Origin: an uncultured Peptoniphilus sp.
Lineage (GTDB): Bacteria; Bacillota; Clostridia; Tissierellales; Peptoniphilaceae
Assembly: GCF_946998875.1 (NCBI RefSeq)
Contig: NZ_CAMQAY010000008.1
Coordinates: 1-51,839, forward strand
Reading direction: 5' to 3'
DNA: 51,839 nucleotides
The notes under the pieces were generated by a model. The model saw nothing but the letters and a program-made list of their open reading frames with translations. It searched no databases and was not told the origin of the DNA. Shown here in pieces: positions 32,737 to 41,132 of this stretch. Positions within the stretch are counted from its first letter, which is position 1. The number at the start of each line of letters is the position of its first letter. The translations under genes were made by a program, and so were the position numbers.

Positions 32737-33666
32737 ATGACTAAATATGTATTAAAGAGACTTTTAATATTAATACCTACACTTCTTGGAGTGAGCTTTA
32801 TAGTTTTCTTGCTCCTTTACTTGTCGCCAGGAGATGCTGCCCTTGCTGCAGCTGGACCTAACGCACCTAAGGAGACAGTTGATGCTATAAGAGAAAGTCT
32901 TGGACTAAATAAGCCCTTTATAGTTCAATATGGAAATTACTTAAAGGATTTAATTTTTCACTTTGACCTTGGCAAAAGCTATCAGTCAGGAAGATCAGTT
33001 TCAGAAGCCCTATTAAGAGTTTTTCCAACAACTTTAAAACTTGCAGGAGGCGCCCTTGTCGTTGCCATAATTATGGGCATAACTTTTGGAGTAATAGCAG
33101 CCCTAAAGAAAAATACTTTTATTGACTCAATGATCACAGCTCTTGGCATGGTTGGACTTGCAATGCCAATTTTTTGGTCAGGACTTTTACTTATAATTGT
33201 GTTTTCAACAAAGCTAAAGATTCTTCCAGCATCAGGTTTTTCTTCCATAAAGCACATGATCCTGCCTTGGTTCGCCCTAGGCTTTCAGTCATCAGCTGTA
33301 ATTATGAGAATGACAAGATCTGCCATGTTAGATGTCCTAGATAAGGACTACATTAGGACTGCCTATGCCAAGGGACTTTCCAAAGCAAAAATTATTTTTG
33401 TCCACGCCCTTAAAAATGCAATGATTCCGGTTATAACCACTATTGGGCTTCAAGCAGGTGGACTTCTTGGCGGAAGTATTTTGACAGAAACAATTTTCTC
33501 CATTCCAGGCATTGGTAGACTAATGGTGGACTCCATAAAAACTCGTGACTATCCAATAATTCTTGGGGCAATAATGCTTATTGCCATAGTTTATTCTGTA
33601 ATTTCCATTATCGTTGACATCCTCTACGGCTTTATCAATCCAAGAATAAAGGCAGACTACAAGTAG
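32737..33666 (+). CDS. ABC transporter permease, DppB/OppB type
   Basis: A 309-residue permease with six membrane helices. It has the N-terminal signature KYVLKRLLILIPTLLGVSFIVF and the EAA-loop TAYAKGLSKAKIIFVHALKNAMIPV. The ATG at 32737 follows AAAGGA and gives the normal N-terminus; the in-frame ATG at 32707 sits in the upstream hairpin. It forms the translocation channel with the next gene product. Confidence 0.94.
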   Translation: MTKYVLKRLLILIPTLLGVSFIVFLLLYLSPGDAALAAAGPNAPKETVDAIRESLGLNKPFIVQYGNYLKDLIFHFDLGKSYQSGRSVSEALLRVFPTTLKLAGGALVVAIIMGITFGVIAALKKNTFIDSMITALGMVGLAMPIFWSGLLLIIVFSTKLKILPASGFSSIKHMILPWFALGFQSSAVIMRMTRSAMLDVLDKDYIRTAYAKGLSKAKIIFVHALKNAMIPVITTIGLQAGGLLGGSILTETIFSIPGIGRLMVDSIKTRDYPIILGAIMLIAIVYSVISIIVDILYGFINPRIKADYK

Positions 33667-33673
33667 GTGAATC

Positions 33674-34516
33674 ATGTTAAAAAGATTAAAAACATTTTTT
33701 AAATATTACAGGAGAAATAAAGTTGCAGTAGTGGCACTGGTCCTATTAATTCTCATAATTTTTGCTGCAATTTTTGCCGACCTCCTTTCACCCTACGACT
33801 ACACAGAGCAGTTTCCCAAGGATAATTTTTTGAAGCCAAGTAGTGAACATCTAATGGGGACAGATAACTTTGGACGAGACATATTTTCGAGAGTCCTTCA
33901 TGGAGCTCAGGTTTCTCTTAAAATTGGCTTTACATCTGTAATTATTTCCACAGTAATTGGAGTAATTATTGGTGCCTTGGCAGGTTATTACGAGGGAATT
34001 TTTGATGCCATAATTATGAGAGTCATGGACACAATCTTATCTATTCCACAACTTGTCCTTGCCATTGCCCTTGCTGCAGCCCTTGGTGGCGGCATGAGAA
34101 ATTTAATTTTGGCAGTTTCCCTATCTTCAATTCCATCCTATGCCAGGATAGTCAGAAGTCAGGTCATGTCTGTAAAAAATTTGGAGTACATTGAATCGGC
34201 AAGGCTGGCTGGAGTAAAAACTTTTAAATTAATTTTTGCAGAAATTCTACCCAACTGCTTTGCGCCCATAATTGTCCAAGCAACAATTGGCGTTGGTACT
34301 GCCATCTTATCTGCAGCTTCCCTTTCCTTTATTGGCATGGGAATTATGCCGCCAGAAGCAGAGTGGGGTCAAATGCTTTCTGAAGGGAGAGCTTATATTA
34401 GAAATTATCCACACATAACTCTATTCCCAGGCATGGCAATTGCCATAACAATTTTACTTTTAAATATTGTTGGCGACGCCTTAAGAGATGCCTTTGACCC
34501 AAAGTTCAGGAGGTAG
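33674..34516 (+). CDS. ABC transporter permease, DppC/OppC type
   Basis: A 280-residue permease: N-terminal RNKVAVVALVLLILIIFAAIFADLLSPYDY, then HLMGTDNFGRDIFSRVLHGAQVSL (the OppC-N signature), six predicted helices and the EAA loop ARLAGVKTFKLIFAEILPN. It starts 7 bp after the DppB gene. AGGAGG for the next gene lies in its last codons. Confidence 0.95.
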   Translation: MLKRLKTFFKYYRRNKVAVVALVLLILIIFAAIFADLLSPYDYTEQFPKDNFLKPSSEHLMGTDNFGRDIFSRVLHGAQVSLKIGFTSVIISTVIGVIIGALAGYYEGIFDAIIMRVMDTILSIPQLVLAIALAAALGGGMRNLILAVSLSSIPSYARIVRSQVMSVKNLEYIESARLAGVKTFKLIFAEILPNCFAPIIVQATIGVGTAILSAASLSFIGMGIMPPEAEWGQMLSEGRAYIRNYPHITLFPGMAIAITILLLNIVGDALRDAFDPKFRR

Positions 34517-34517
34517 T

Positions 34518-35474
34518 ATGTTATTAGAAATAAAGGACCTTGAAGTTTTTTTCAAAAGCTCCCAAGGCATAGTAAAAGCTGTAAATAAAGTTAATATAAA
34601 TACTCGTGAAAAAATGACAACTGCCATAGTAGGAGAATCTGGCTCGGGAAAGTCTGTAACAACGCTCGCCATTATGGGCCTTCTGGACAAGTCCTCTCTT
34701 GAAAAAATTTCTGGTGAGATAATTTTTGAAGGAAAAAATCTTTTAGAGTCTTCTCCAGAAGAATTAAGGCACACTCGCGGCAATGAAATTTCTATGATTT
34801 TTCAAGAACCCATGACTTCACTAAATCCTGCCCTAAAGATTGGCTATCAAATGTCTGAAGTCTTTAGAACTCACTTTGACATGGATAAAAAAACTGCCAA
34901 GGAAAAATCGTTAGAGATGATAAAAAAAGTTGAAATAGGTAGGGCAGAAGATGTCTACAATTCTTATCCTCACGAACTTTCTGGAGGCATGAGGCAGAGA
35001 ATTATGATTGCCATGGCACTTTCTTCTTCTCCTAAACTTTTAATAGCAGATGAACCTACAACTGCCCTTGATGTTACCATTCAAAAGGAAGTTTTGGAGC
35101 TCATGAAAAAATTAAAGGAAGACATGAATACTGCCATAATTTTTATAAGTCACGATCTTGGAGTTGTTTCTGATATAGCAGATTATGTAAATGTAATGTA
35201 CGCGGGAAAAATCGTGGAGAGGGCGAGGGCAGAAGATATATTTAAAAAGCCCCTTCACCCTTACACCAGAGGACTTATAAGGGCAATACCTACTGCCCAC
35301 AAGAAAAAAGACCAGCTCTACACAATTAGGGGGTCAGTTCCAAATCCAATTGACCTTCCAGAATCCTGCTACTTCTGCGACAGGTGTGACGAGAAGATGA
35401 AAATTTGCCAGGAAAAAATTCCTGAAGAAGTGGACATTGACGGTCACAAGGTATCCTGCTTTTTGTATAGGTGA
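34518..35474 (+). CDS. ABC transporter ATP-binding protein, DppD/OppD type
   Basis: A 318-residue ATPase. Walker A is GESGSGKSVTT, the Q-loop is MIFQEPMTSLNP, the signature is LSGGMRQR, Walker B is LLIADEPTTALD and the switch His is in FISHDLG. The C-terminal oligopeptide-transporter extension has four Cys (CYFCDRCDEKMKIC) that may bind an iron-sulfur cluster, as in DppD-type proteins. The ATG at 34518 has AGGAGG directly upstream. Confidence 0.95.
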   Translation: MLLEIKDLEVFFKSSQGIVKAVNKVNINTREKMTTAIVGESGSGKSVTTLAIMGLLDKSSLEKISGEIIFEGKNLLESSPEELRHTRGNEISMIFQEPMTSLNPALKIGYQMSEVFRTHFDMDKKTAKEKSLEMIKKVEIGRAEDVYNSYPHELSGGMRQRIMIAMALSSSPKLLIADEPTTALDVTIQKEVLELMKKLKEDMNTAIIFISHDLGVVSDIADYVNVMYAGKIVERARAEDIFKKPLHPYTRGLIRAIPTAHKKKDQLYTIRGSVPNPIDLPESCYFCDRCDEKMKICQEKIPEEVDIDGHKVSCFLYR

Positions 35475-35478
35475 TAAA

Positions 35479-36279
35479 ATGAAGGACGAAATTATTTTAC
35501 AAGTTAAAAATTTAAATAAAGAATTTAAAATTAGCGGCGGCAAAAGCTTTAAGGCAGTTGATGAAATTTCCTTCGACCTAAAAACTTCTCACACACTTGG
35601 CGTTGTTGGCGAGAGTGGCTCAGGTAAGTCAACTCTTGCCAGGTGCATCATGGGACTTTATCCTGATGCCAGCGGAGAAATAATTTATAATAATAAAAAT
35701 ATTTTAAAGGAAAATCAGAGGGAATTAAAGGTCTATAGAAAAGATGTGCAGATGATTTTTCAAGATCCCTATTCCTCACTTAACCCAAGAAAAAAGTGCA
35801 AGGACATAATTGCATCGGGCATAAGAAATCTATTGGGCGAGAAGGACAAAAAGAAAATCGAAAAAAAAGTTTTGGAAACCATGGAAATTTGTGGTCTGTC
35901 AGAATATCACATGGAGAGGTATCCCCACGAATTTTCTGGAGGGCAGAGGCAGAGAATTTCCATTGCCAGGGCTCTTGCCGTTGACCCAAAAATAATTGTG
36001 GCAGACGAGCCCACTTCTGCCCTTGATGTTTCCATTCAGGCACAAATAATAAACCTTCTTGAAGATCTGCAAAGGGACTTGGGTCTATCCATGATTTTTA
36101 TTTCTCACGACCTTTCCGTTGTAAGACATGTGGCAGAGGAAGTCCTCGTTATGTATAAGGGCAGATGCGTGGAATATAATGAGTCTGAAGAAATTTTTGA
36201 AAACCCAAAAGAGGACTACACAAAAAAATTATTGTCATCAGTGCCAGGCAAGACTCTGGCTCAAGTGGAAGATGTGTAG
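35479..36279 (+). CDS. ABC transporter ATP-binding protein, DppF/OppF type
   Basis: A 266-residue ATPase paired with the DppD-like protein. Walker A is GESGSGKSTLAR, the Q-loop MIFQDPYSSLNPRK, the signature FSGGQRQRISIARAL, Walker B IIVADEPTSALD, the switch FISHDLSVV. The ATG at 35479 has AGGTGAT upstream, just past the previous stop; a start 42 nt earlier would overlap the DppD gene. It is the last gene of the ABC operon. Confidence 0.95.
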   Translation: MKDEIILQVKNLNKEFKISGGKSFKAVDEISFDLKTSHTLGVVGESGSGKSTLARCIMGLYPDASGEIIYNNKNILKENQRELKVYRKDVQMIFQDPYSSLNPRKKCKDIIASGIRNLLGEKDKKKIEKKVLETMEICGLSEYHMERYPHEFSGGQRQRISIARALAVDPKIIVADEPTSALDVSIQAQIINLLEDLQRDLGLSMIFISHDLSVVRHVAEEVLVMYKGRCVEYNESEEIFENPKEDYTKKLLSSVPGKTLAQVEDV

Positions 36280-36320
36280 AAATTTTTCTTCCTGGGTATT
36301 ATAATTAGATAAAGTAGATA

Positions 36321-36350
36321 AAACTGTAGGCTTCTACAGTTTTTTATTTT
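36321..36350 (+). terminator. Terminator of the ABC importer operon
   Basis: AAACTGTAG-GCTT-CTACAGTTT followed by TTTATTTT. Confidence 0.9.
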
Positions 36351-36362
36351 GGAGGTGAAAAG

Positions 36363-37043
36363 ATGCTTAATGAAGAGGGCAAAAGAATTTTTTTTAGCGA
36401 CCAAGAAAATAATATTGACCTTCCACTTGAAATAATTGAGGATATTTATGACAAAAGAGAAGAGAAAATAGATTTTAAATCAAGTGATGATGATCCAAAA
36501 GAAGAAAACTTTACTCATAAAGATTTAAAGGAGAGTCAAGAAGAAAACCCAGAAGAAGTTCAAAAGGAAGATAAAGAAGTCAATTCAGAAGAAACTCAAG
36601 ATGAAGTTCAAGATGACAACCAAGAAGATGAGGATTTATTTGATGAAAATAAATATGATCCCTATTACTTGGAGAGAATCGACGAGGTTCAGGAAATGTT
36701 GGAAGAAATTTGCGAGTCCATACCTTCTTATGCCTACGAGCATCTTAATGGTGGTATAATTCTTACAGAAGAGGCAAAGTACCACGAGGAAGCCTATGCA
36801 GAGGACCTTGTCATCATGGGCGAGTACCAAAGATCAATGCTTGGCAACATGATAAAAATTTATTATGGGTCCTTTATGGACATGTACAGATTTTCCTCAA
36901 GGGAGATCCTAAGGGAAAAGTTAGAGGAAGTTCTCCTCCACGAATTCACCCATCACTTGGAGTTTCTTGCCAATGAGTGGGGACTTGTAATTGAAGACAA
37001 TAAATTTTTAGAAGAATATAGAAAAAGGAAGCAAAATGAATAA
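36363..37043 (+). CDS. Zincin-like metallopeptidase with an acidic linker
   Basis: A 226-residue protein of the metallopeptidase family (zincin type). The N-terminal LPLEIIEDIYDKREE helix is separated from the catalytic part by a long Glu/Asp/Gln-rich stretch (about 40-98) of low complexity. The zinc motif HEFTHHLE (H193, E194, H197) lies near the C-terminus, after IKIYYGSFMDMYRF. It has no signal peptide, so it is probably cytosolic. The ATG follows GGAGGTG. It overlaps the next gene by 8 nt. The substrate is unknown. Confidence 0.75.
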   Translation: MLNEEGKRIFFSDQENNIDLPLEIIEDIYDKREEKIDFKSSDDDPKEENFTHKDLKESQEENPEEVQKEDKEVNSEETQDEVQDDNQEDEDLFDENKYDPYYLERIDEVQEMLEEICESIPSYAYEHLNGGIILTEEAKYHEEAYAEDLVIMGEYQRSMLGNMIKIYYGSFMDMYRFSSREILREKLEEVLLHEFTHHLEFLANEWGLVIEDNKFLEEYRKRKQNE

Positions 37044-37884
37044 AATTTTAGGATATTTTTATAAGGGTTTAGGCAAATTTTTTGACCTCATCTTAACTTT
37101 TTTAATTGTAATAGTTAATATTGCTGTTGATTTATTTTCAGCCATAAGAAGATTTTTCTTATATGTACTTTCCATGGGCGGCTGCTTGATAATATTTTTA
37201 CTTTTAAATCCCTTTGCCTGGGCTGGCATTGCAAGAAATAAGTGGCTCTCAACTCTAATCATGCTGGCTATTGTTGTGCCCCTACTTGGCAATGTGTCAG
37301 AATCTTTTTTGAAATACATACATTATATGGTGACAGAATTTTTCTACGACAGGGCAGATCATTATCTGCTTGGTAAGGCTAATGAATTTGAAAGTATTTC
37401 TGGCTACGGCAGGGCTTATTGGGAGAAAAAAGAAAGGGAAAGAATTAGACAAGAGGAAGAGAGAAGGAAGAAGAGAGAGGAAGAATTTAGAGAGAGATTT
37501 AAAGATTTCGGTGGCTTTACTTGGACGACCTTCGACGACTTTTCTCAGTTTGATGAATTTTTTAGGCAGCAAGGTTATGGCGGCTTTTATGAAAATCAAG
37601 GCGGCTCTTATGGAAATAATTATGGCGGCTCCTACGGAAGCGGGCAAGGAGGAAGCTACGGCTTTAAGGACCAATACGAAAAAGCCTGCGACACTCTCGG
37701 CGTAAATTATTCCGCAGACAAGTATGAAGTGAAGCTTGCCTATAGGAAGATGGCGAAAAGATATCACCCTGACTTAAACAAAGAAGAGGGCGCCAAGGAA
37801 AAATTCCAAGAAATAAATGCAGCCTACGAATTTTTAAATGACTCAAATATTGAGATGTATAAAAAAATGTCTGGGGCAAATTAA
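37036..37884 (+). CDS. Membrane-anchored DnaJ-domain protein
   Basis: A 282-residue protein. Two hydrophobic segments lie at about residues 10-35 and 40-105. A charged Arg/Glu-rich helix follows (KKERERIRQEEERRKKREEE), then a Gly/Tyr/Ser-rich flexible segment (GGSYGNNYGGSYGSGQGGSY). The C-terminal J domain (about 218-275) includes the HPD motif in KRYHPDLNKEEG, needed to stimulate DnaK ATPase. A J domain at the C-terminus of a membrane protein suggests recruitment of DnaK to the membrane. It overlaps the metallopeptidase gene by 8 nt. Confidence 0.85.
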   Translation: MNKILGYFYKGLGKFFDLILTFLIVIVNIAVDLFSAIRRFFLYVLSMGGCLIIFLLLNPFAWAGIARNKWLSTLIMLAIVVPLLGNVSESFLKYIHYMVTEFFYDRADHYLLGKANEFESISGYGRAYWEKKERERIRQEEERRKKREEEFRERFKDFGGFTWTTFDDFSQFDEFFRQQGYGGFYENQGGSYGNNYGGSYGSGQGGSYGFKDQYEKACDTLGVNYSADKYEVKLAYRKMAKRYHPDLNKEEGAKEKFQEINAAYEFLNDSNIEMYKKMSGAN

Positions 37885-37913
37885 TTTTATTTGATATGAA
37901 AATTTAGACAAAA

Positions 37914-37938
37914 AAAAGGACCACGAGGGTCCTTTTTT
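37914..37938 (+). terminator. Terminator of the metallopeptidase-DnaJ pair
   Basis: AAAAAGGACC-ACGAG-GGTCCTTTTTT: a stem continuing into a run of T. The A-rich 5' side makes it usable in both directions. Confidence 0.88.
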
Positions 37939-38008
37939 AGTGCTTAGATTTTTAAAAATTATAACTATCTACTATTTAAGAAAAATGTTTTAACTAACTT
38001 TGAAAAAA

Positions 38009-38779
38009 TTATTTTATAATTTCTTCTGCCATCCTATAAAATTCGTTCACGTCCATATTATCTCCAGCCATTAAAGAATATTGAATTCCCTTGTAATCAA
38101 AGCTTAGGTGCTTTGATGCTTTTTCTTCTCTTTTATCTGAGCCAATGCCTAGGTTAAAGAATGGATCATTTTTTGACCTTTCAAGTTCTTCTTTTGTTGC
38201 ATCTTTTTCATCTGGTAAAAAGACACTTTCTAATCTTGAATAATAAACTTGCACGCCATTAATTTCTCTCATTTCTTGATGAGCTTGTTCTGAAGTAGGT
38301 ATTGAACTTTTTGGATACTTGTCAATTGAGAGCATTACTTTGTCGTCTGCTTCGTTTTTATAGGTTACATCAAACGCCTTTCTCTTATTTATTTGTGCTC
38401 CAGTATCGTCCATATCTGCCATATTCACCATTGTGATTCCGTCAAATTTATATTCACCTAAGCTTTCTGGTGCTTCTACGTCAAAACCTGCCTTTTTTTC
38501 AGCCTTAGCCAGGTCAGTGTAATTTGTGTAGTTGTAATATGATGTTGAAGATGCAATAGTTCCAGTAATTTTTCCTGCTGCAAATACGCCTACTGAAAGG
38601 ACAAGGGCAGCAGCTGCCACTAATACAAATTTCTTTTTCATTTTAAATTCTCCTTTTTCTTCTGTTGACTTTACTTCTAAGTCAATTTTATTTTTTAGGT
38701 AAGCAGAAGGAGCAGAATTTTCCACGCTTTTTTCTAATTTGTCTTTTATATACTCATCAAAATTATTAAAATTATTCAT
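38009..38779 (-). CDS. Membrane anti-sigma factor, probable
   Basis: A 256-residue protein. A cytoplasmic N-terminal region (about 1-45) begins MNNFNNFDEYIKDKLEKSVE. One membrane helix follows near 47-67 (KKKFVLVAAAALVLSVGVFAAG), then a large external domain rich in Lys and Glu. This layout and the 8-nt overlap with the ECF sigma gene fit an anti-sigma factor that holds the sigma at the membrane. No zinc-binding ZAS motif is visible. The ATG at 38779 has GAAGGAGAG upstream; an earlier in-frame start would overlap sigma further. The external signal is unknown. Confidence 0.7.
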   Translation of the reverse strand: MNNFNNFDEYIKDKLEKSVENSAPSAYLKNKIDLEVKSTEEKGEFKMKKKFVLVAAAALVLSVGVFAAGKITGTIASSTSYYNYTNYTDLAKAEKKAGFDVEAPESLGEYKFDGITMVNMADMDDTGAQINKRKAFDVTYKNEADDKVMLSIDKYPKSSIPTSEQAHQEMREINGVQVYYSRLESVFLPDEKDATKEELERSKNDPFFNLGIGSDKREEKASKHLSFDYKGIQYSLMAGDNMDVNEFYRMAEEIIK

Positions 38780-39344
38780 AAATACTCTCCTTCTCGCCAA
38801 AGTCTTGGTCGACTTTCATTATTTCTTTCTTTAAATTTTTTCGAGCTCTAAAAAGTCTAGACTTAACTGTACCCTGAAAGGTCTTCAAGATTTTTGCAAT
38901 TTCTTCTATGGAGAAGTCGTCGTAATAAAATAGGACTAGGACTTCTCTTTCCTTGGGATTTAATTTTAAGAGGGCTGATTCAACTTCATTATTTAATACA
39001 AATTCATCTTCTCCACTTGAAATAAGCTTTGAGTCAGCCTTTTCCAAAATAAATTCGTCTGGAAATTCTCTCTTTCTATTTTTATATCTGGTGTAGCAAG
39101 AATTTTTTAAAATTGAAAAAATCCAAGGTCTTAATTTGTTAAATTCCTTCAAGTTATTTATGTTTTTGTAAATAGAAAAGAAGGTGTCTTGGAGGACATC
39201 TTCTGCCTCCTCCCTATTTCCCAAGATGAGAAGGGCAGTTCGGTACAAGCTTAAGTAGTATTCTTCATAGAGGAGATCAAAGGAATCTTTGTCGCCCTTT
39301 TTTAATTTTTTAAAATTTTCTATGCTAAATTTTTGGGGATTCAT
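38772..39344 (-). CDS. ECF-family RNA polymerase sigma factor
   Basis: A 190-residue extracytoplasmic-function sigma factor. Region 2 includes FDLLYEEYYLSLYRTALLIL, EEAEDVLQDTFFSIYKNI and RPWIFSILKNSCYTRYKNRKR. Region 4 includes LNPKEREVLVLFYYDDFSIEEIAKIL and GTVKSRLFRARKNLKKE. The ATG at 39344 has AAGGAGG; an ATG 21 nt upstream has none. An ECF-like promoter lies just upstream, which suggests it transcribes its own operon. It is co-transcribed with the downstream membrane protein. Confidence 0.93.
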   Translation of the reverse strand: MNPQKFSIENFKKLKKGDKDSFDLLYEEYYLSLYRTALLILGNREEAEDVLQDTFFSIYKNINNLKEFNKLRPWIFSILKNSCYTRYKNRKREFPDEFILEKADSKLISSGEDEFVLNNEVESALLKLNPKEREVLVLFYYDDFSIEEIAKILKTFQGTVKSRLFRARKNLKKEIMKVDQDFGEKESIYE

Positions 39345-39375
39345 TTTAACCTCCTTTGGATGCATCTACTTATAA

Positions 39376-39401
39376 GACTATTTAGGATGCGAAAAGGTTC
39401 A
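39376..39401 (-). promoter_or_regulatory. Candidate ECF-type autoregulatory promoter
   Basis: Minus strand: TGAACC (39401-39396), 16 bp, AGTC (39379-39376). This resembles ECF promoters with an AAC-type -35 and a GTC/CGTC-type -10. It lies about 30 nt before the sigma ATG. Confidence 0.5.
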
Positions 39402-39410
39402 TTTTTTTCA

Positions 39411-39435
39411 AAAAAAATCTCCACCTAAGTGGAGA
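39411..39435 (-). terminator. Terminator of the zinc-ribbon/SH3 gene
   Basis: Minus strand TCTCCAC-TTAG-GTGGAGA followed by TTTTTTT, just past the stop at 39438. Confidence 0.9.
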
Positions 39436-39437
39436 AA

Positions 39438-41003
39438 TTAATTTAAAGTCTTATCTGATATCCAGCCCCTCAAATTTTCACCAGAGATGCTGGACTTAAC
39501 TTCTACATGGCACCAAATTCTCTTGCCCTGCTCGATTTTTGTCTCTAAGACATAGAGTTCAGTTCCCTTTTCCAAAATTTTTATAATTTCAGAATCTACA
39601 CTTGCTTCCTTTCTTAAGTTTGCCTTTTCTGTGGCAACATTTCTGTAAGTGTGTAGAAGTTCAGAAGATTTTTTTGCAGTTTGGGCTGCATCGGTGTAGT
39701 CATTTTCTTTTTCAAAACTTTCTGTTTGATCTTTATCTTTGTTTATATCAATGGCGTTTTTGCTTTCAATTTCTTTTTTTAGGCTTGTTGCCTTCGCAGA
39801 TTCAGGCACGACGGCAAGGTACGAATTTAAGAGGAGCATTGCTTCATTTACCTTGTTTTCCTTATAAGTGTCCTTTACTTTATTCAAAATTATATTGTCT
39901 ATGGAGAGAAGTTTATCTTGAGCTGAGTTATAATTTTTCTCGTCTTCTTGAATTACCTTTTTAAAATTGTAGGCTGAGTCAATATAATTTTCTTCCTGGT
40001 AAAGTTTGATGCCCTTTTGGTAGAAGTCATCAGATTGAACTAACTTCTTTAGTTTTTCCATTTCATTTGAAATTTCTGGACTAGTCTTTTTCTTTGTAGC
40101 TTCCTTGTATAAGTCCAGTGCCTCTTTGTATTCGCCACTTAGGGCAAGTCCCCTTGCATCTTCAATTTTATTTTCGTTTCTCGTTATCACAGCAAAATTA
40201 ATTATAAATAGAGAGATTATGGACAAAATAATAATTAAAACTATGGAGAAAAATATAATCTTTGCAGAAAATTTCTTTGGTTTTTTTGTAGTCACTTCAT
40301 TAGTTCTATCAACTTTGAGGCTCTCTGTATTTGGAGCAATCTTTGAAAGGTTTGTCTGAGTCAAATGAGTCTCAAGGGTCTTTAAATTTATATCTGAAGT
40401 TGACCTTGTGTTTTCAATTACATTTAAAATTTTTGAATTAATAAGGGGTTCAGTCAAATTATTTAGGACAAAACTTTTATTTCTGCCACAAAAATCACAT
40501 TCGCTCTTATCCTTTTCATTAATAAAACCACAGGCGCATCGCCAAAAATCAATTCGATTTTCACCATAAGTTTTAATTCCCTCGCCAAGAGTTTCCTTTA
40601 TTTGTGCACGCTTTTTTTCGGGAATGACTGGCAAATTCATGTCATGTTTTTTTTCTGAAGAGGTATAAGTTTTTCCGTCGCAAGTGTACTTTGATATGTA
40701 AATGTCTATAGCCCTTGCCTCATAAAATCTCTCGTCTAATAAAAAGGGCTCCAAAAAATATCTTTTATAGGGCTCAATATTTACTGCTTGAGAAAAATAA
40801 AACTCTCTGCCATTAAAGAGATAGGACTTTTCAATGGACTTAAACTTTACGGCAAATTCAATGTTTGTGACAAAGGAGTCCTGGGCATTTAAGACATCAA
40901 TTGCTAGGGCAAAATCTCCGCTAGTGAGTTCTGCGTTGGCAATTTGAATTTTTTCATTTGTATTAAAGCTAAGTTTAGTTGGCAGTGTTCTAAAAAAACT
41001 CAT
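39438..41003 (-). CDS. Zinc-ribbon, membrane-anchored protein with TPR-like and SH3 domains
   Basis: A 521-residue protein. The N-terminal half is an all-beta-like region (1-145). A zinc ribbon follows (WRCACGFINEKDKSECDFCGRN, about 155-175). One membrane helix is at about 250-275 (IIFFSIVLIIILSIISLFII). The external part has a TPR-like helical repeat region (EYKEALDLYKEATKK, GIKLYQEENYIDSAYNF) and a C-terminal bacterial SH3 domain (EKANLRKEASVDSEIIKILEKG to LRGWISD), which often binds peptidoglycan. It may sense or organise the envelope; no precise function is known. It lies upstream of the sigma operon on the same strand but has its own terminator. Confidence 0.72.
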   Translation of the reverse strand: MSFFRTLPTKLSFNTNEKIQIANAELTSGDFALAIDVLNAQDSFVTNIEFAVKFKSIEKSYLFNGREFYFSQAVNIEPYKRYFLEPFLLDERFYEARAIDIYISKYTCDGKTYTSSEKKHDMNLPVIPEKKRAQIKETLGEGIKTYGENRIDFWRCACGFINEKDKSECDFCGRNKSFVLNNLTEPLINSKILNVIENTRSTSDINLKTLETHLTQTNLSKIAPNTESLKVDRTNEVTTKKPKKFSAKIIFFSIVLIIILSIISLFIINFAVITRNENKIEDARGLALSGEYKEALDLYKEATKKKTSPEISNEMEKLKKLVQSDDFYQKGIKLYQEENYIDSAYNFKKVIQEDEKNYNSAQDKLLSIDNIILNKVKDTYKENKVNEAMLLLNSYLAVVPESAKATSLKKEIESKNAIDINKDKDQTESFEKENDYTDAAQTAKKSSELLHTYRNVATEKANLRKEASVDSEIIKILEKGTELYVLETKIEQGKRIWCHVEVKSSISGENLRGWISDKTLN

Positions 41004-41077
41004 AAAGACTCCTTTCTATCTATTACTTTATTACTTAATTATAATCTACTTGAAAAATTTTTACAATATGGCTTCTA

Positions 41078-41106
41078 TTTACTAAATTAGACCTTTAGCA
41101 TATAAT
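41078..41106 (+). promoter_or_regulatory. Promoter of the alpha/beta hydrolase gene
   Basis: TTTACT, 17 bp, TATAAT. The start point would be near 41113, which leaves no leader for an ATG at 41115 and supports the ATG at 41133. Confidence 0.65.
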
Positions 41107-41132
41107 TTAATTATATGGAAGGAGAAGGTGAA

